A stretch of 8,728 bases of DNA from Clostridiales bacterium (GTDB lineage: Bacteria; Bacillota; Clostridia; Lachnospirales; WQUN01). This document shows, piece by piece, positions 1 through 6,310 of this stretch; within the stretch, counting starts at the first letter, position 1, and every line of letters begins with the position of its first letter. Both the position numbers and the translations under genes were made by a program. The stretch spans positions 1 to 8,728 of the forward strand of contig JAISZF010000027.1 in assembly GCA_031269415.1 (NCBI GenBank), in the 5' to 3' direction. The notes beneath the pieces were generated by a model. The model was given only the letters and a program-made list of their open reading frames with translations, did no database searches and was not told the origin of the DNA.

Positions 1-595
1 AGGAAATGAGAGCATTCGCTTTTTCTGAGTCATCAGAAACCGGATTGACGTTGGAGCGCCAATTCCCCCGGAGGTGCTGTTGAAGAGGCAACTGAATGTT
101 GATGGCAATCATTCTGAATGTGTCAAACATCTAATCAGCAACGCGCAATTTGGAGCCGACGATTTCATGATCGTCGAAGGATCTTCATTCGAGGGTTGGA
201 CGCTCGCTCTGAGAGATCGCGACAATCGTGTTGCATCATGCTGGCTTGGACGGGAGTCGGATATGAGTGATCAGCGCGAATAATGACGGCGCATCATCGA
301 GAGAGCTGTCGAACGGCCACAATCCGGTTGGGGCAGTCAGAAGATATGAGAGACGAAAGCTCAAAACCGCTTCGAGAGACTCTCATGATGGAGGGAGCAT
401 AGAAGCGGTGATGTCGAAACCAGTCACAAAAACGGACGATCAGCCATCGATCAACGAGTCGCGAAGCGAATACCGCCATTTCTGTCCCTGGGCGGTCTGT
501 GCGATCCTTGCTCACATCTTCACATTGCGCCCATGAAACAATCATGCAATGATTATCGAAGGAAACTTAGTTCAAAGTGCGGTTGTCAGATCATG
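1..595. other. Stretch without a recognisable gene; possible foreign or rearranged DNA
   Basis: No frame here gives a protein I can assign. The longest readings are about 69 codons (GTG at 74 to 283, plus), 89 codons (267-536, plus) and 83 codons (294-545, minus). They overlap one another, have poor or no ribosome binding sites and contain no motif I know. The texture differs from the rest of the window: GATC and CGATC words are frequent. The only local structures I see are a small palindrome GAGAGACTCTC (374-384) and AATCAT-GCA-ATGATT (540-554). The stretch ends where the fibronectin-type gene on the minus strand breaks off. It could be the decayed edge of a mobile element, foreign DNA, or a chimeric assembly join. 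I do not see a transposase or a recognisable insertion-sequence end. Confidence 0.4.
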
Positions 596-855
596 GCGTT
601 GCGATAATAGACCTCATAGCCAGAGGCCCGCTCGGTCGGAGATTGAGTGACATTTTGGCCGCCTTCCATCCTGTTGGACGGAAGAGGGCGGGTCCACTTG
701 AGGTTTAAGGTGTAAGACATGGATGTCCGGTTAGAATAATCAGTGATACTGAGGTCGGAGACGGGGTACTGATAATTGGCGATCGTATCGGGGGGAATGG
801 ATAAAAAAATAAGTATAAAAACCATAACAGCCGCCAGGAATTTTCTCAGTGTCAT
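586..855 (-). pseudogene. Truncated secreted fibronectin type III domain protein
   Basis: The minus-strand frame starts at an ATG at 855 with GGAGG at 864-868, 8 nt upstream, so the start is well supported. Residues 1-27 form a signal peptide: basic MTLRK, then a hydrophobic core (LAAVMVFILIFL), then a polar region ending about DTIAN. What follows (from YPVSDLSI, then LNLKWTRP and GYEVYYR) fits the first strands of a fibronectin type III domain, with the usual Trp in strand B and the YEVYYR strand C. The frame then stops after RNAMI at 89 residues, roughly half way through the domain. The expected later strands are missing and the DNA beyond is the unrecognised stretch 1-595. I read this as the 5' part of a longer exported or surface protein cut by a rearrangement or assembly join. 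A short functional secreted peptide is less likely. Its ligand or role cannot be told. Confidence 0.6.
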
Positions 856-870
856 ATCGCAGGCCTCCGC

Positions 871-910
871 AAAAAAGTATCAGGGAAATCTTTAGTAGTT
901 TTCCCTGATA
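871..910 (-). terminator. Terminator-like leader hairpin upstream of the fibronectin gene
   Basis: TATCAGGGAAA (878-888) and TTTCCCTGATA (900-910) are perfect 11-bp inverted repeats separated by 11 nt. Read on the minus strand, the hairpin is followed by C and then six T (871-876), the layout of an intrinsic terminator. It lies between the predicted minus-strand promoter (934-961) and the GGAGG ribosome binding site (864-868) of the fibronectin gene, so it would stop or attenuate that transcript. The leader before the stem is only some 15-20 nt, too short for a classic riboswitch aptamer. Confidence 0.6.
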
Positions 911-914
911 TTTT

Positions 915-938
915 ATAAGTATGCCAGGGTATACTTAT
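915..938. promoter_or_regulatory. Operator-like 24-bp palindrome, probable TetR-family binding site
   Basis: ATAAGTAT (915-922) and ATACTTAT (931-938) are perfect inverted arms. Including the inner bases, each half is 11 bp (ATAAGTATGCC against ATAAGTATACC) around a central AG, with one mismatch. A palindrome of this size between a TetR-family gene and a divergent gene is the usual place for that regulator's operator. It overlaps the minus-strand -10 (934-939) and its expected start site, and lies just upstream of the plus-strand -35. The half-site word AAGTATGC recurs at 990-997 in the tetR leader. Confidence 0.6.
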
Positions 939-961
939 AGTAGGATGTTGACCGAATTCAA
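934..961 (-). promoter_or_regulatory. Predicted promoter of the fibronectin gene
   Basis: On the minus strand, TTGAAT (956-961) and TATAAG (934-939) are separated by 16 bp, a fair sigma-A type promoter. The -10 lies inside the palindrome at 915-938, so a bound regulator would block it. No transcription data support this. Confidence 0.45.
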
Positions 962-976
962 TCATACTGCTATACT
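948..976 (+). promoter_or_regulatory. Predicted promoter of the TetR-family gene
   Basis: TTGACC (948-953) and TATACT (971-976) are spaced by 17 bp, close to the sigma-A consensus. The start site should fall near 983, leaving a leader of about 38 nt that holds the ribosome binding site AAGGGAG (1006-1012) and a copy of the half-site word AAGTATGC (990-997). Confidence 0.6.
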
Positions 977-1020
977 GTGCTTACGCTTAAAGTATGCTCT
1001 TATGAAAGGGAGTCACGAAG

Positions 1021-1605
1021 ATGGCGCGAATAACGAAACCTGTAAAGGAACGGCGGCAAGAAATCATTGACACCGCGCGGGAAATGTTTTTTAAAAACGG
1101 ATTTGACAAAACACAGGTCGCCGATATATCTAAAAGGATGAATGTCGCGTCCGGGCTTGTCTACCACTACTTCAACTCAAAGGCGGACATACTCTACGCG
1201 GTGATCGACCAAATCGCGGACGAGTGCCTGCAAGAGGCGCGGGTTCTATTGAATTCATCCAACGGTACAACATTGGAACGGCTCAAAATTATATTCAATA
1301 CGCCCCCCGTCTTTGAATCGCTCAACGGCAGAAAGGTTGCATTAACCCTAGACCGTGCGGTTGTCGAGTACTGGAAGCAGAAAATGTCCGCTTCTGTCAT
1401 GCCGCTTCTCACCTCGCTCGTTGAGGAAGGGAATGCCGACGGTTCGTGGAACTGTGAATATCCCAAAGAAACGGCCGTGTTTATCCTACAGGGCCTGACC
1501 GGGGTATCAGAGAGCTTCGCCGCCCTGCCCGCGCCTGATCTGGATAAAATAAAGGATACATTTTCGGACATCATCTTCCGGGTTTTGGGCGTGCCCTCTA
1601 AATAA
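1021..1605 (+). CDS. TetR/AcrR-family transcriptional regulator
   Basis: The 194-residue length is typical of the family. The N-terminal part (about residues 10-56) is a TetR DNA-binding domain: RRQEIIDTAREMFFKNGF, then the helix-turn-helix at about 31-51 with VADISKRMNVASGLVYHYF, followed by the usual KADIL. The remaining helical part (about 60-190) would be the ligand-binding and dimer domain; its ligand cannot be told from sequence. The ATG at 1021 is preceded by AAGGGAG 8 nt upstream. A -35/-10 pair and a 24-bp palindrome lie upstream, and a terminator follows 7 nt after the stop, so the gene is probably a single transcription unit. Its likely targets are itself and the divergent fibronectin-type gene. 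There is no efflux or metabolic gene beside it to suggest the inducer, although the neighbouring region is visibly decayed. Confidence 0.92.
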   Translation: MARITKPVKERRQEIIDTAREMFFKNGFDKTQVADISKRMNVASGLVYHYFNSKADILYAVIDQIADECLQEARVLLNSSNGTTLERLKIIFNTPPVFESLNGRKVALTLDRAVVEYWKQKMSASVMPLLTSLVEEGNADGSWNCEYPKETAVFILQGLTGVSESFAALPAPDLDKIKDTFSDIIFRVLGVPSK

Positions 1606-1612
1606 ATAAAAT

Positions 1613-1645
1613 CGCCTGTTATTACGACATAACAGGCGGTTTTTC
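1613..1645 (+). terminator. Intrinsic terminator of the TetR-family gene, probably bidirectional
   Basis: CGCCTGTTAT (1613-1622) and ATAACAGGCG (1629-1638) form a 10-bp stem with a 6-nt loop, followed by G and five T (1640-1644). On the opposite strand the same hairpin is followed by ATTTTATTTATTT, so it can also stop transcription coming from the GntR/ABC side. The reading frame of the ABC remnant runs into this hairpin and stops inside it. Confidence 0.85.
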
Positions 1646-1813
1646 TGTCCGGTTGAAGCGTATTTCCATTTCGCGCACGCTCGCGTCTGATTTACTGACA
1701 ACCCTGTTATTTGGCGTTGTGGTATAACCGTCGGGCACATCAAAAGTCACGTCGCTCAGCATAAACGCGGGATATTTCTTGTGAAGCCCGCGGACTTCCA
1801 AAAGGTTATTCAT
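1622..1813 (-). pseudogene. Remnant of an ABC transporter ATP-binding protein gene
   Basis: The frame begins at ATG 1813, with GGAGG about 6 nt upstream inside the end of the GntR gene; a GTG at 1819 is an alternative. The first 30 or so residues (MNNLLEVRGLHKKYP, then LSDVTFDVPDGY) match the start of an ABC ATPase up to the strand just before the Walker A loop. The family sequence then stops. Residues TTTPNN and onward show no Walker A (GxxGxGKT/S), Q-loop, signature or Walker B, and the frame ends at 63 residues within the tetR terminator. The gene is therefore an internally or 3'-deleted remnant. Because GTR-ABC pairs of the YtrA-YtrB kind are common, the intact ancestor was probably regulated by the upstream gene, and a membrane partner has likely been lost too. 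Confidence 0.75.
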
Positions 1814-2186
1814 AGTCACCCTCCCATAGCAGGTTTAACCGTTCGATTATTTCATCCTTAGATACGCCGTTGGCTTTCGCGGCGGATATTGCCGCGCTTA
1901 GCCCGCTCTCGATCTTATGAAGAACGTTCTCATGCGCTAGCTCGTTGTTTCGCGGCAGTACATAGCAGCCCTTGCCCCGCAGATTCACAACAAAGCCATC
2001 CCGCTCCAGATCGCCGTAAGCGCGGTTGGTCGTAATGACGCTGATCTTCAAGTCCCGCGCAAGCTGGCGGACTGAGGGCAGCAATTCGTCCTCTTTCAAT
2101 TCGCCGGAAAAAATCGCTTCCTTAACTTGTCCTTTTATCTGCTCGTATATCGGAACGCCGGAACGGTTAGACACGATGATTTTCAT
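1806..2186 (-). CDS. GntR-family transcriptional regulator, YtrA subfamily
   Basis: The 126-residue product has a winged helix-turn-helix in about residues 12-76 (PIYEQIKGQVKEAIFSGEL, LLPSVRQLARDL, NRAYGDLERDGFV, RGKGCYV), the classic GntR DNA-binding domain. The short C-terminal tail of about 50 residues, ending VSKDEIIERLNLLWEG, is that of the YtrA type rather than the larger FadR or HutC effector domains. The ATG at 2186 has GGGGAG 6 nt upstream. In known cases such regulators repress their own operon with an adjacent ABC transporter, and here the next gene is an ABC ATPase start overlapping by 8 nt. That ATPase is broken, so the regulator has probably lost its operon partner and may now control only itself or distant genes. 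The frame looks intact. Confidence 0.92.
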   Translation of the reverse strand: MKIIVSNRSGVPIYEQIKGQVKEAIFSGELKEDELLPSVRQLARDLKISVITTNRAYGDLERDGFVVNLRGKGCYVLPRNNELAHENVLHKIESGLSAAISAAKANGVSKDEIIERLNLLWEGDYE

Positions 2187-2209
2187 AGCGGTCTCCCCTC
2201 TAATAACTA

Positions 2210-2245
2210 TATATACAGTATATACTATAAGTTCTGTATTGTCAA
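2210..2245 (-). promoter_or_regulatory. Promoter and overlapping palindromic operator of the GntR gene
   Basis: On the minus strand, TTGACA (2240-2245) and TATACT (2217-2222) are spaced by exactly 17 bp, almost the sigma-A consensus. The -10 sits in the palindrome TATATACAGTATATA (2210-2224) and in AGTATATACT (2217-2226). A dimeric repressor bound there would cover the -10, which fits self-repression by the GntR protein. The binding itself is inferred. Confidence 0.7.
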
Positions 2246-2270
2246 TATGTTAAATATGTTAAATATGTTA
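2244..2270. repeat. Three tandem copies of a 9-bp AT-rich repeat
   Basis: AATATGTTA occurs three times in perfect tandem. The first copy overlaps the -35 of the GntR promoter and the array extends upstream from it, so it may act as an UP element, as a regulator landing site, or simply be a slippage-prone repeat. It sits between the two divergent promoters of the GntR and pfk genes. Confidence 0.85.
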
Positions 2271-2376
2271 AAATGGAATATTTTCATCCGTGGCCTATTT
2301 TCTGTCTTTTTTTTAATATTATCAGAATCTTCCGGAAATAATAGAGAAAGCTTGTCGACATTTTTTACTGTTCATC

Positions 2377-2405
2377 TGTACAAAGAACACGCATTCCTGT
2401 ATAAT
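2377..2405 (+). promoter_or_regulatory. Predicted promoter of the phosphofructokinase gene
   Basis: A perfect TATAAT (2400-2405) is preceded at 17 bp by TGTACA (2377-2382), a 4 of 6 match to the -35. The start site would be near 2412, giving a short leader with the ribosome binding site TGGAGG (2434-2439), 7 nt before the ATG at 2447. The other intergenic bases (about 2271-2376) hold an eight-T run and small palindromes (TTCCGGAA at 2330-2337, TGTCGACA at 2353-2360) of unknown meaning. Confidence 0.55.
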
Positions 2406-2446
2406 AGCATAATAATGGAACAAGACATAAATGTGGAGGCTTTTGC

Positions 2447-3535
2447 ATGGCAAAGACAAAGATCGCCGTCTTAACCGGCGGCGGAGACGCTCCTGGCCTA
2501 AACGCCGTTATTTACGCATTGACACGGGCCTGTCTGCGCAAATTTGATTGTGAACTGATTGGATATAAATTCGGTTACCGCGGTTTATACCACAACGACT
2601 TTGTACCGCTTAACATGGAAACCACAACCGGTATCCTCCATAAGGGCGGCACTATTCTCTACAGTTCCAACAGAGACAACTTATTTGACTATACGGTTGA
2701 AGAAAACGGCGTGATGGTAAAAAAGGACGTTTCCGACACCGCGATCGCGAACATGAGGAAAGAAGGCGTGGACGTATTGGTCGTGTTGGGCGGCGACGGC
2801 ACTTTGACCAGCGCGCGGGATTTCGCCCGTAAGGGTGTAAATGTAATCGGCGTGCCGAAAACGATTGACAATGATCTGGGCAGTACGGATCAGACTTTCG
2901 GGTTCGATTCCGCGGTAAATATTGTCACCGAAAATTTAGGCCGTTTGCACACTACCACAGAAAGCCATCACAGGGTAATGGTCGTAGAGGTCATGGGGCG
3001 CTCCGCGGGCTGGATAGCCCTGCAGTCCGGTATAGCCGGCTCCGCTGATGTTATCTTGATTCCGGAGATCCCGTACCGATTGGAAAAGGTTGTCGAAAAG
3101 ATAAAGGAGCGCGACGCGCGCGGCAAGTATTTTACTATTATAGTGGTCACCGAAGGCGCCAAGGAGGCCGGAGGAGAGGCAGTGGTCAGCAAAATGGTGG
3201 ACGACAGCCCCGACCCCATCCGTTACGGGGGTATAGCCGCCAAGATAGCCACTGACTTGGAAAAGCATGTGGAGCATGAGATAAGGAGCTGCGCTCTGGG
3301 GCATATTCAGCGCGGCGGCGACACGTCGGCTTTTGACCGCGTGCTGTCGGTTCGTTACGGGGTGGCGGCCGCGAATCTGATCATCGAGGGCAAGTTCGGC
3401 AACATGGTCTGCCTAAAAGACGCTCAGATGACTTATGTCAGTCTGGAGAACGTAATCGGCTCGAATAAACAGGTCGATCCCGACGGTGAACTGGTAAACG
3501 TGGCTAAAATGCTGGGTATTTCGTTTGGCGATTAA
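2447..3535 (+). CDS. pfkA: 6-phosphofructokinase, group III (mixed-substrate) type
   Basis: This cytosolic enzyme phosphorylates fructose 6-phosphate to fructose 1,6-bisphosphate in glycolysis. At 362 residues it is longer than the about 320 of E. coli PfkA. The family motifs appear in order: TGGGDAPGLNAVI (10-22, phosphate loop), LGGDGT (114-119), PKTIDND (137-143, with D141 the catalytic base by alignment to E. coli Asp127), MGRSAG (183-188), PEIP (206-209) and GHIQRGG (285-291). Substrate choice is read from two sites. G118 matches E. coli Gly104, as in ATP users, whereas K138 replaces Gly124, as in pyrophosphate users and group III enzymes. ATP is the likelier donor because the Asp104 of pyrophosphate enzymes is absent, but this is inference. 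The start has TGGAGG 7 nt upstream. It is followed by a terminator and looks like its own transcription unit. Confidence 0.93.
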   Translation: MAKTKIAVLTGGGDAPGLNAVIYALTRACLRKFDCELIGYKFGYRGLYHNDFVPLNMETTTGILHKGGTILYSSNRDNLFDYTVEENGVMVKKDVSDTAIANMRKEGVDVLVVLGGDGTLTSARDFARKGVNVIGVPKTIDNDLGSTDQTFGFDSAVNIVTENLGRLHTTTESHHRVMVVEVMGRSAGWIALQSGIAGSADVILIPEIPYRLEKVVEKIKERDARGKYFTIIVVTEGAKEAGGEAVVSKMVDDSPDPIRYGGIAAKIATDLEKHVEHEIRSCALGHIQRGGDTSAFDRVLSVRYGVAAANLIIEGKFGNMVCLKDAQMTYVSLENVIGSNKQVDPDGELVNVAKMLGISFGD

Positions 3536-3550
3536 GACTTATTATGTGAT

Positions 3551-3575
3551 AGCCCGGCTATGGCTGGGCTTTTTT
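3551..3575 (+). terminator. Intrinsic terminator between pfkA and secA
   Basis: AGCCCGGC (3551-3558) pairs with GGCTGGGCT arms to 3570 as an 8-bp stem with one G-U pair and a TATG tetraloop, followed by six T (3570-3575). The T-run ends only 2 nt before the AAGAGGTG ribosome binding site of secA. secA must therefore be transcribed by readthrough or from a promoter lying inside pfkA; I see no clear promoter in the 54-nt gap. Confidence 0.85.
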
Positions 3576-3589
3576 ACAAGAGGTGTGAA

Positions 3590-6292
3590 ATGAGCATACT
3601 TGAGAAGATATTCGGAAATTACAGCGAACGTGAGATAAAACGCGTTATTCCGACGGTCGATCAGATCGAGGCTCTGGAGCCGGAGATGGAGGAGCTGTCG
3701 GACGATGAACTGGCGGCAAAGACCGATGAATTCAGGCGGCGGCTGAGCGAGGATGAGGCTACGTTAGACGATTTGCTTCCGGAGGCGTTCGCCGTAGTGC
3801 GCGAGGCCGCGAAACGCACGCTGGGGCAAAGGCATTACCGCGTGCAGCTTATGGGCGGCATCATACTCCACCAGGGCCGTATATCCGAGATGCGTACAGG
3901 TGAGGGCAAAACTCTGGTCGCCACGCTCCCGATGTATTTGAACGCCTTGGAGGGCAAAGGCGCTCATCTGGTTACGGTTAACGACTACCTGGCTAAACGC
4001 GACTCGGAATGGATGGGGCAGGTATACAAGGCCCTCGGGCTGACTGTCGGCGTTATACTGCATGATATGGAAGGCCCGGAACGGCAGGAGCAATACAAAT
4101 GTGATATCACGTACGCCACTAACAACGAGCTGGGGTTTGACTACCTGCGCGACAATATGGTGGTTCAGGAAAAGGATATGGTTCAGCGCGGTCTGCATTT
4201 CGCCATCATAGACGAGGCGGACTCTATTTTGATCGACGAGGCGCGTACGCCGCTTATTATCTCCGGCAGCAGCGGGAAGTCCACTCAATTGTACAAAGTG
4301 GCGGACAGTTTTGTCAAACGCCTGAAGAAGGGCCGTATTGTCAATGAAACGGAAGCTTTGAACCCGATAACCCGCGCGGAGCTGGTGGAAGAAGGCGATT
4401 TCGTCGTGGATGAGAAAGCCAAGACGGTGTCGCTTACACAAGAGGGCGTGAATCAGGCGGAGCATTTCTTCGCCATAGACAATCTCTCGGACGCGGAAAA
4501 CCTGGAATTGCAGCATCATATCAACAACGCCCTGAAAGCCAATTATAATATGCACCGGGATAAGGATTATGTCGTTCAAGAAAACGAGATAATCATTGTA
4601 GATGAATTCACCGGCCGCTTAATGCATGGGAGGCGTTATTCGGACGGCCTGCACCAGGCCATTGAGGCCAAGGAAAACGTCAAGGTCAACAGGGAGAGCA
4701 AAACCCTGGCTACAATTACCTTTCAGAACTTCTTTAACAGATACACCAAGAAAGCCGGCATGACAGGAACAGCGCTTACCGAGGAAGGGGAATTCCGTCA
4801 GATTTACGGTATGGACGTCGTATCCGTGCCGACGAATATGCCTGTTGTCAGAAAGGATCACTCCGATTTGGTGTATAAAACCGAGGCGGCTAAATTCCGC
4901 GCGGTCATCAAAGATATTAAAGAGAGCCACGAAAGAGGACAACCGGTACTGGTGGGCACAATAACGATAGATAAATCCGAACTGCTGGCTCAACTGCTGC
5001 GCAGGGAGGGCATTGTGCCGGAGGTTCTGAACGCCAAGTACCACGCGCGCGAGGCGGAGATTATCGCCAAAGCCGGCCAGAAGAACGCGGTCACTATAGC
5101 CACTAACATGGCCGGCCGCGGCACCGATATTAAGCTGGAAGACGGCGTTCAGGAACTGGGCGGCCTTAAGATCATCGGTACGGAGCGCCATGAGTCGCGC
5201 CGTATAGATAACCAGCTTCGAGGCCGTTCCGGGCGGCAGGGCGACCCCGGCGAGTCGCGCTTCTATATATCCCTGGAGGATGACTTAATGCGCCTGTTCG
5301 GTTCGGACCGCGTAATAAAGGTCGTAAACGCCCTGGGCATGGAGGAAGACGACAACATCGAGCATAAAATGCTCAGCAGGGCAATAGAGAACGCGCAGAA
5401 GAAGGTGGAGGGCAACAATTTTGCCATCCGCAAGCATTTGCTGGAATATGACCAGGTAATGAACGAACAGCGCGAAATAATCTACGGCGAACGTATCAAA
5501 GTGCTTACCGGGCAGGATCTGCGGGATAACATCATGTCTATGCTGAAAGGCGTTATAGACCGGGCGGTCGATTTATACGCCGGCGAACATGAACACGCGG
5601 AAGACTGGGATCTGTTGGGCCTTAACGAAAGCCTGATGCCATTGTTCCATAAGCCCGCGCTTGTGCTGCCAAAGGAAGAATTGGAATCCGCCACCAAAGA
5701 GAGTGTAAAAAACGATCTTTATGAACGCGCCTTAAAGGTATACGAAGACAAAGAAACAGAGTTTACCCCTGAAGAAATGCGGCAGCTCGAACGCGTCATT
5801 TTATTGCGCGTTATTGACCAGAAGTGGATGGATCACATAGACGACATGGATCAGATGCGCCAGGGCATAACGCTGCGTTCTTACGCCCAGCGGGATCCTC
5901 TGGTAGAGTATAAATTTATCAGTTTCGATATGTTTGAGGAAGTCAGCAATAATATACAGAACGATACGGTAAAGTGGCTCTTTAACGCCCGAAAGGTCGC
6001 GGCCCCGACTGAACCCGAGCCGGTCGCGAAGGAAATGTTCACCAATATGGATGAGAGCGTCGCAAAGGAACCCGTTAAGAAAAAGGGCTTGAAGATAGGG
6101 CGCAATGATCCCTGCCCATGCGGCAGCGGAATGAAATATAAGCTCTGCCACGGCAAAACGCCGGATCTGCAAAAACAGTTGGCGACTGAATTGGCCGCGG
6201 GCAAGCATCAGGATAATTTGAAGAAGAAGATTGAGCCGCCGGCAGGCGGTGTGAAAAGGCAGCCGCCCGTAAAAGGCAGCCGAGCCGTATAA
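3590..6292 (+). CDS. secA: Protein translocase subunit SecA (preprotein-driving ATPase)
   Basis: SecA binds the SecYEG channel at the membrane and uses ATP to push unfolded preproteins across it. The product is 900 residues. I chose ATG 3590 (MSILEKIFG) because AAGAGGTG lies just upstream and the protein begins as other SecA proteins do; an in-frame ATG at 3560 lies inside the terminator hairpin. Visible motifs are Walker A MRTGEGKT (101-108), [11 protein letters not shown] (128-138), the DEAD box IIDEAD (206-211), [11 protein letters not shown] (216-226), [12 protein letters not shown] and the arginine-finger region [16 protein letters not shown]. The helical scaffold region follows, and the C-terminal zinc motif CxCx8CH has C842, C844, C853 and H854. 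The frame is intact and full length. A lysine-rich tail of 46 residues continues after the zinc motif, which usually lies close to the end. prfB follows after 18 nt, a common Firmicutes pairing. Confidence 0.98.
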   Translation: MSILEKIFGNYSEREIKRVIPTVDQIEALEPEMEELSDDELAAKTDEFRRRLSEDEATLDDLLPEAFAVVREAAKRTLGQRHYRVQLMGGIILHQGRISEMRTGEGKTLVATLPMYLNALEGKGAHLVTVNDYLAKRDSEWMGQVYKALGLTVGVILHDMEGPERQEQYKCDITYATNNELGFDYLRDNMVVQEKDMVQRGLHFAIIDEADSILIDEARTPLIISGSSGKSTQLYKVADSFVKRLKKGRIVNETEALNPITRAELVEEGDFVVDEKAKTVSLTQEGVNQAEHFFAIDNLSDAENLELQHHINNALKANYNMHRDKDYVVQENEIIIVDEFTGRLMHGRRYSDGLHQAIEAKENVKVNRESKTLATITFQNFFNRYTKKAGMTGTALTEEGEFRQIYGMDVVSVPTNMPVVRKDHSDLVYKTEAAKFRAVIKDIKESHERGQPVLVGTITIDKSELLAQLLRREGIVPEVLNAKYHAREAEIIAKAGQKNAVTIATNMAGRGTDIKLEDGVQELGGLKIIGTERHESRRIDNQLRGRSGRQGDPGESRFYISLEDDLMRLFGSDRVIKVVNALGMEEDDNIEHKMLSRAIENAQKKVEGNNFAIRKHLLEYDQVMNEQREIIYGERIKVLTGQDLRDNIMSMLKGVIDRAVDLYAGEHEHAEDWDLLGLNESLMPLFHKPALVLPKEELESATKESVKNDLYERALKVYEDKETEFTPEEMRQLERVILLRVIDQKWMDHIDDMDQMRQGITLRSYAQRDPLVEYKFISFDMFEEVSNNIQNDTVKWLFNARKVAAPTEPEPVAKEMFTNMDESVAKEPVKKKGLKIGRNDPCPCGSGMKYKLCHGKTPDLQKQLATELAAGKHQDNLKKKIEPPAGGVKRQPPVKGSRAV

Positions 6293-6310
6293 AATGAGAA
6301 GGATGATAAG

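Noticed and set aside
74..545. Small frames at 74-283, 267-536 (plus) and 294-545 (minus) as genes
   Set aside because: They overlap each other, have weak or no ribosome binding sites and no recognisable domain. I describe the region without calling a gene.
2127..2474. Plus-strand frame with a repeated MLN start-like run across the GntR-pfk gap
   Set aside because: It runs antisense through the GntR start, over two promoters and the 9-bp repeats, and into pfkA in another frame. The repeated residues come from the tandem DNA repeat.
3560..3589. Upstream in-frame ATG as the secA start (910 residues)
   Set aside because: It lies within the terminator hairpin, lacks a ribosome binding site, and the ATG at 3590 has one and gives the usual MSILEKIF start.
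3545..3592. SecM-like arrest control of secA
   Set aside because: No upstream secretion-monitor frame is present; pfkA precedes it and the hairpin is a standard terminator.
3764..4579. Long open frame on the minus strand (271 codons) inside secA
   Set aside because: It is antisense to a well-conserved secA frame, has no recognisable motif, and several other antisense frames in secA and prfB look the same. It is explained by codon bias of the sense gene.
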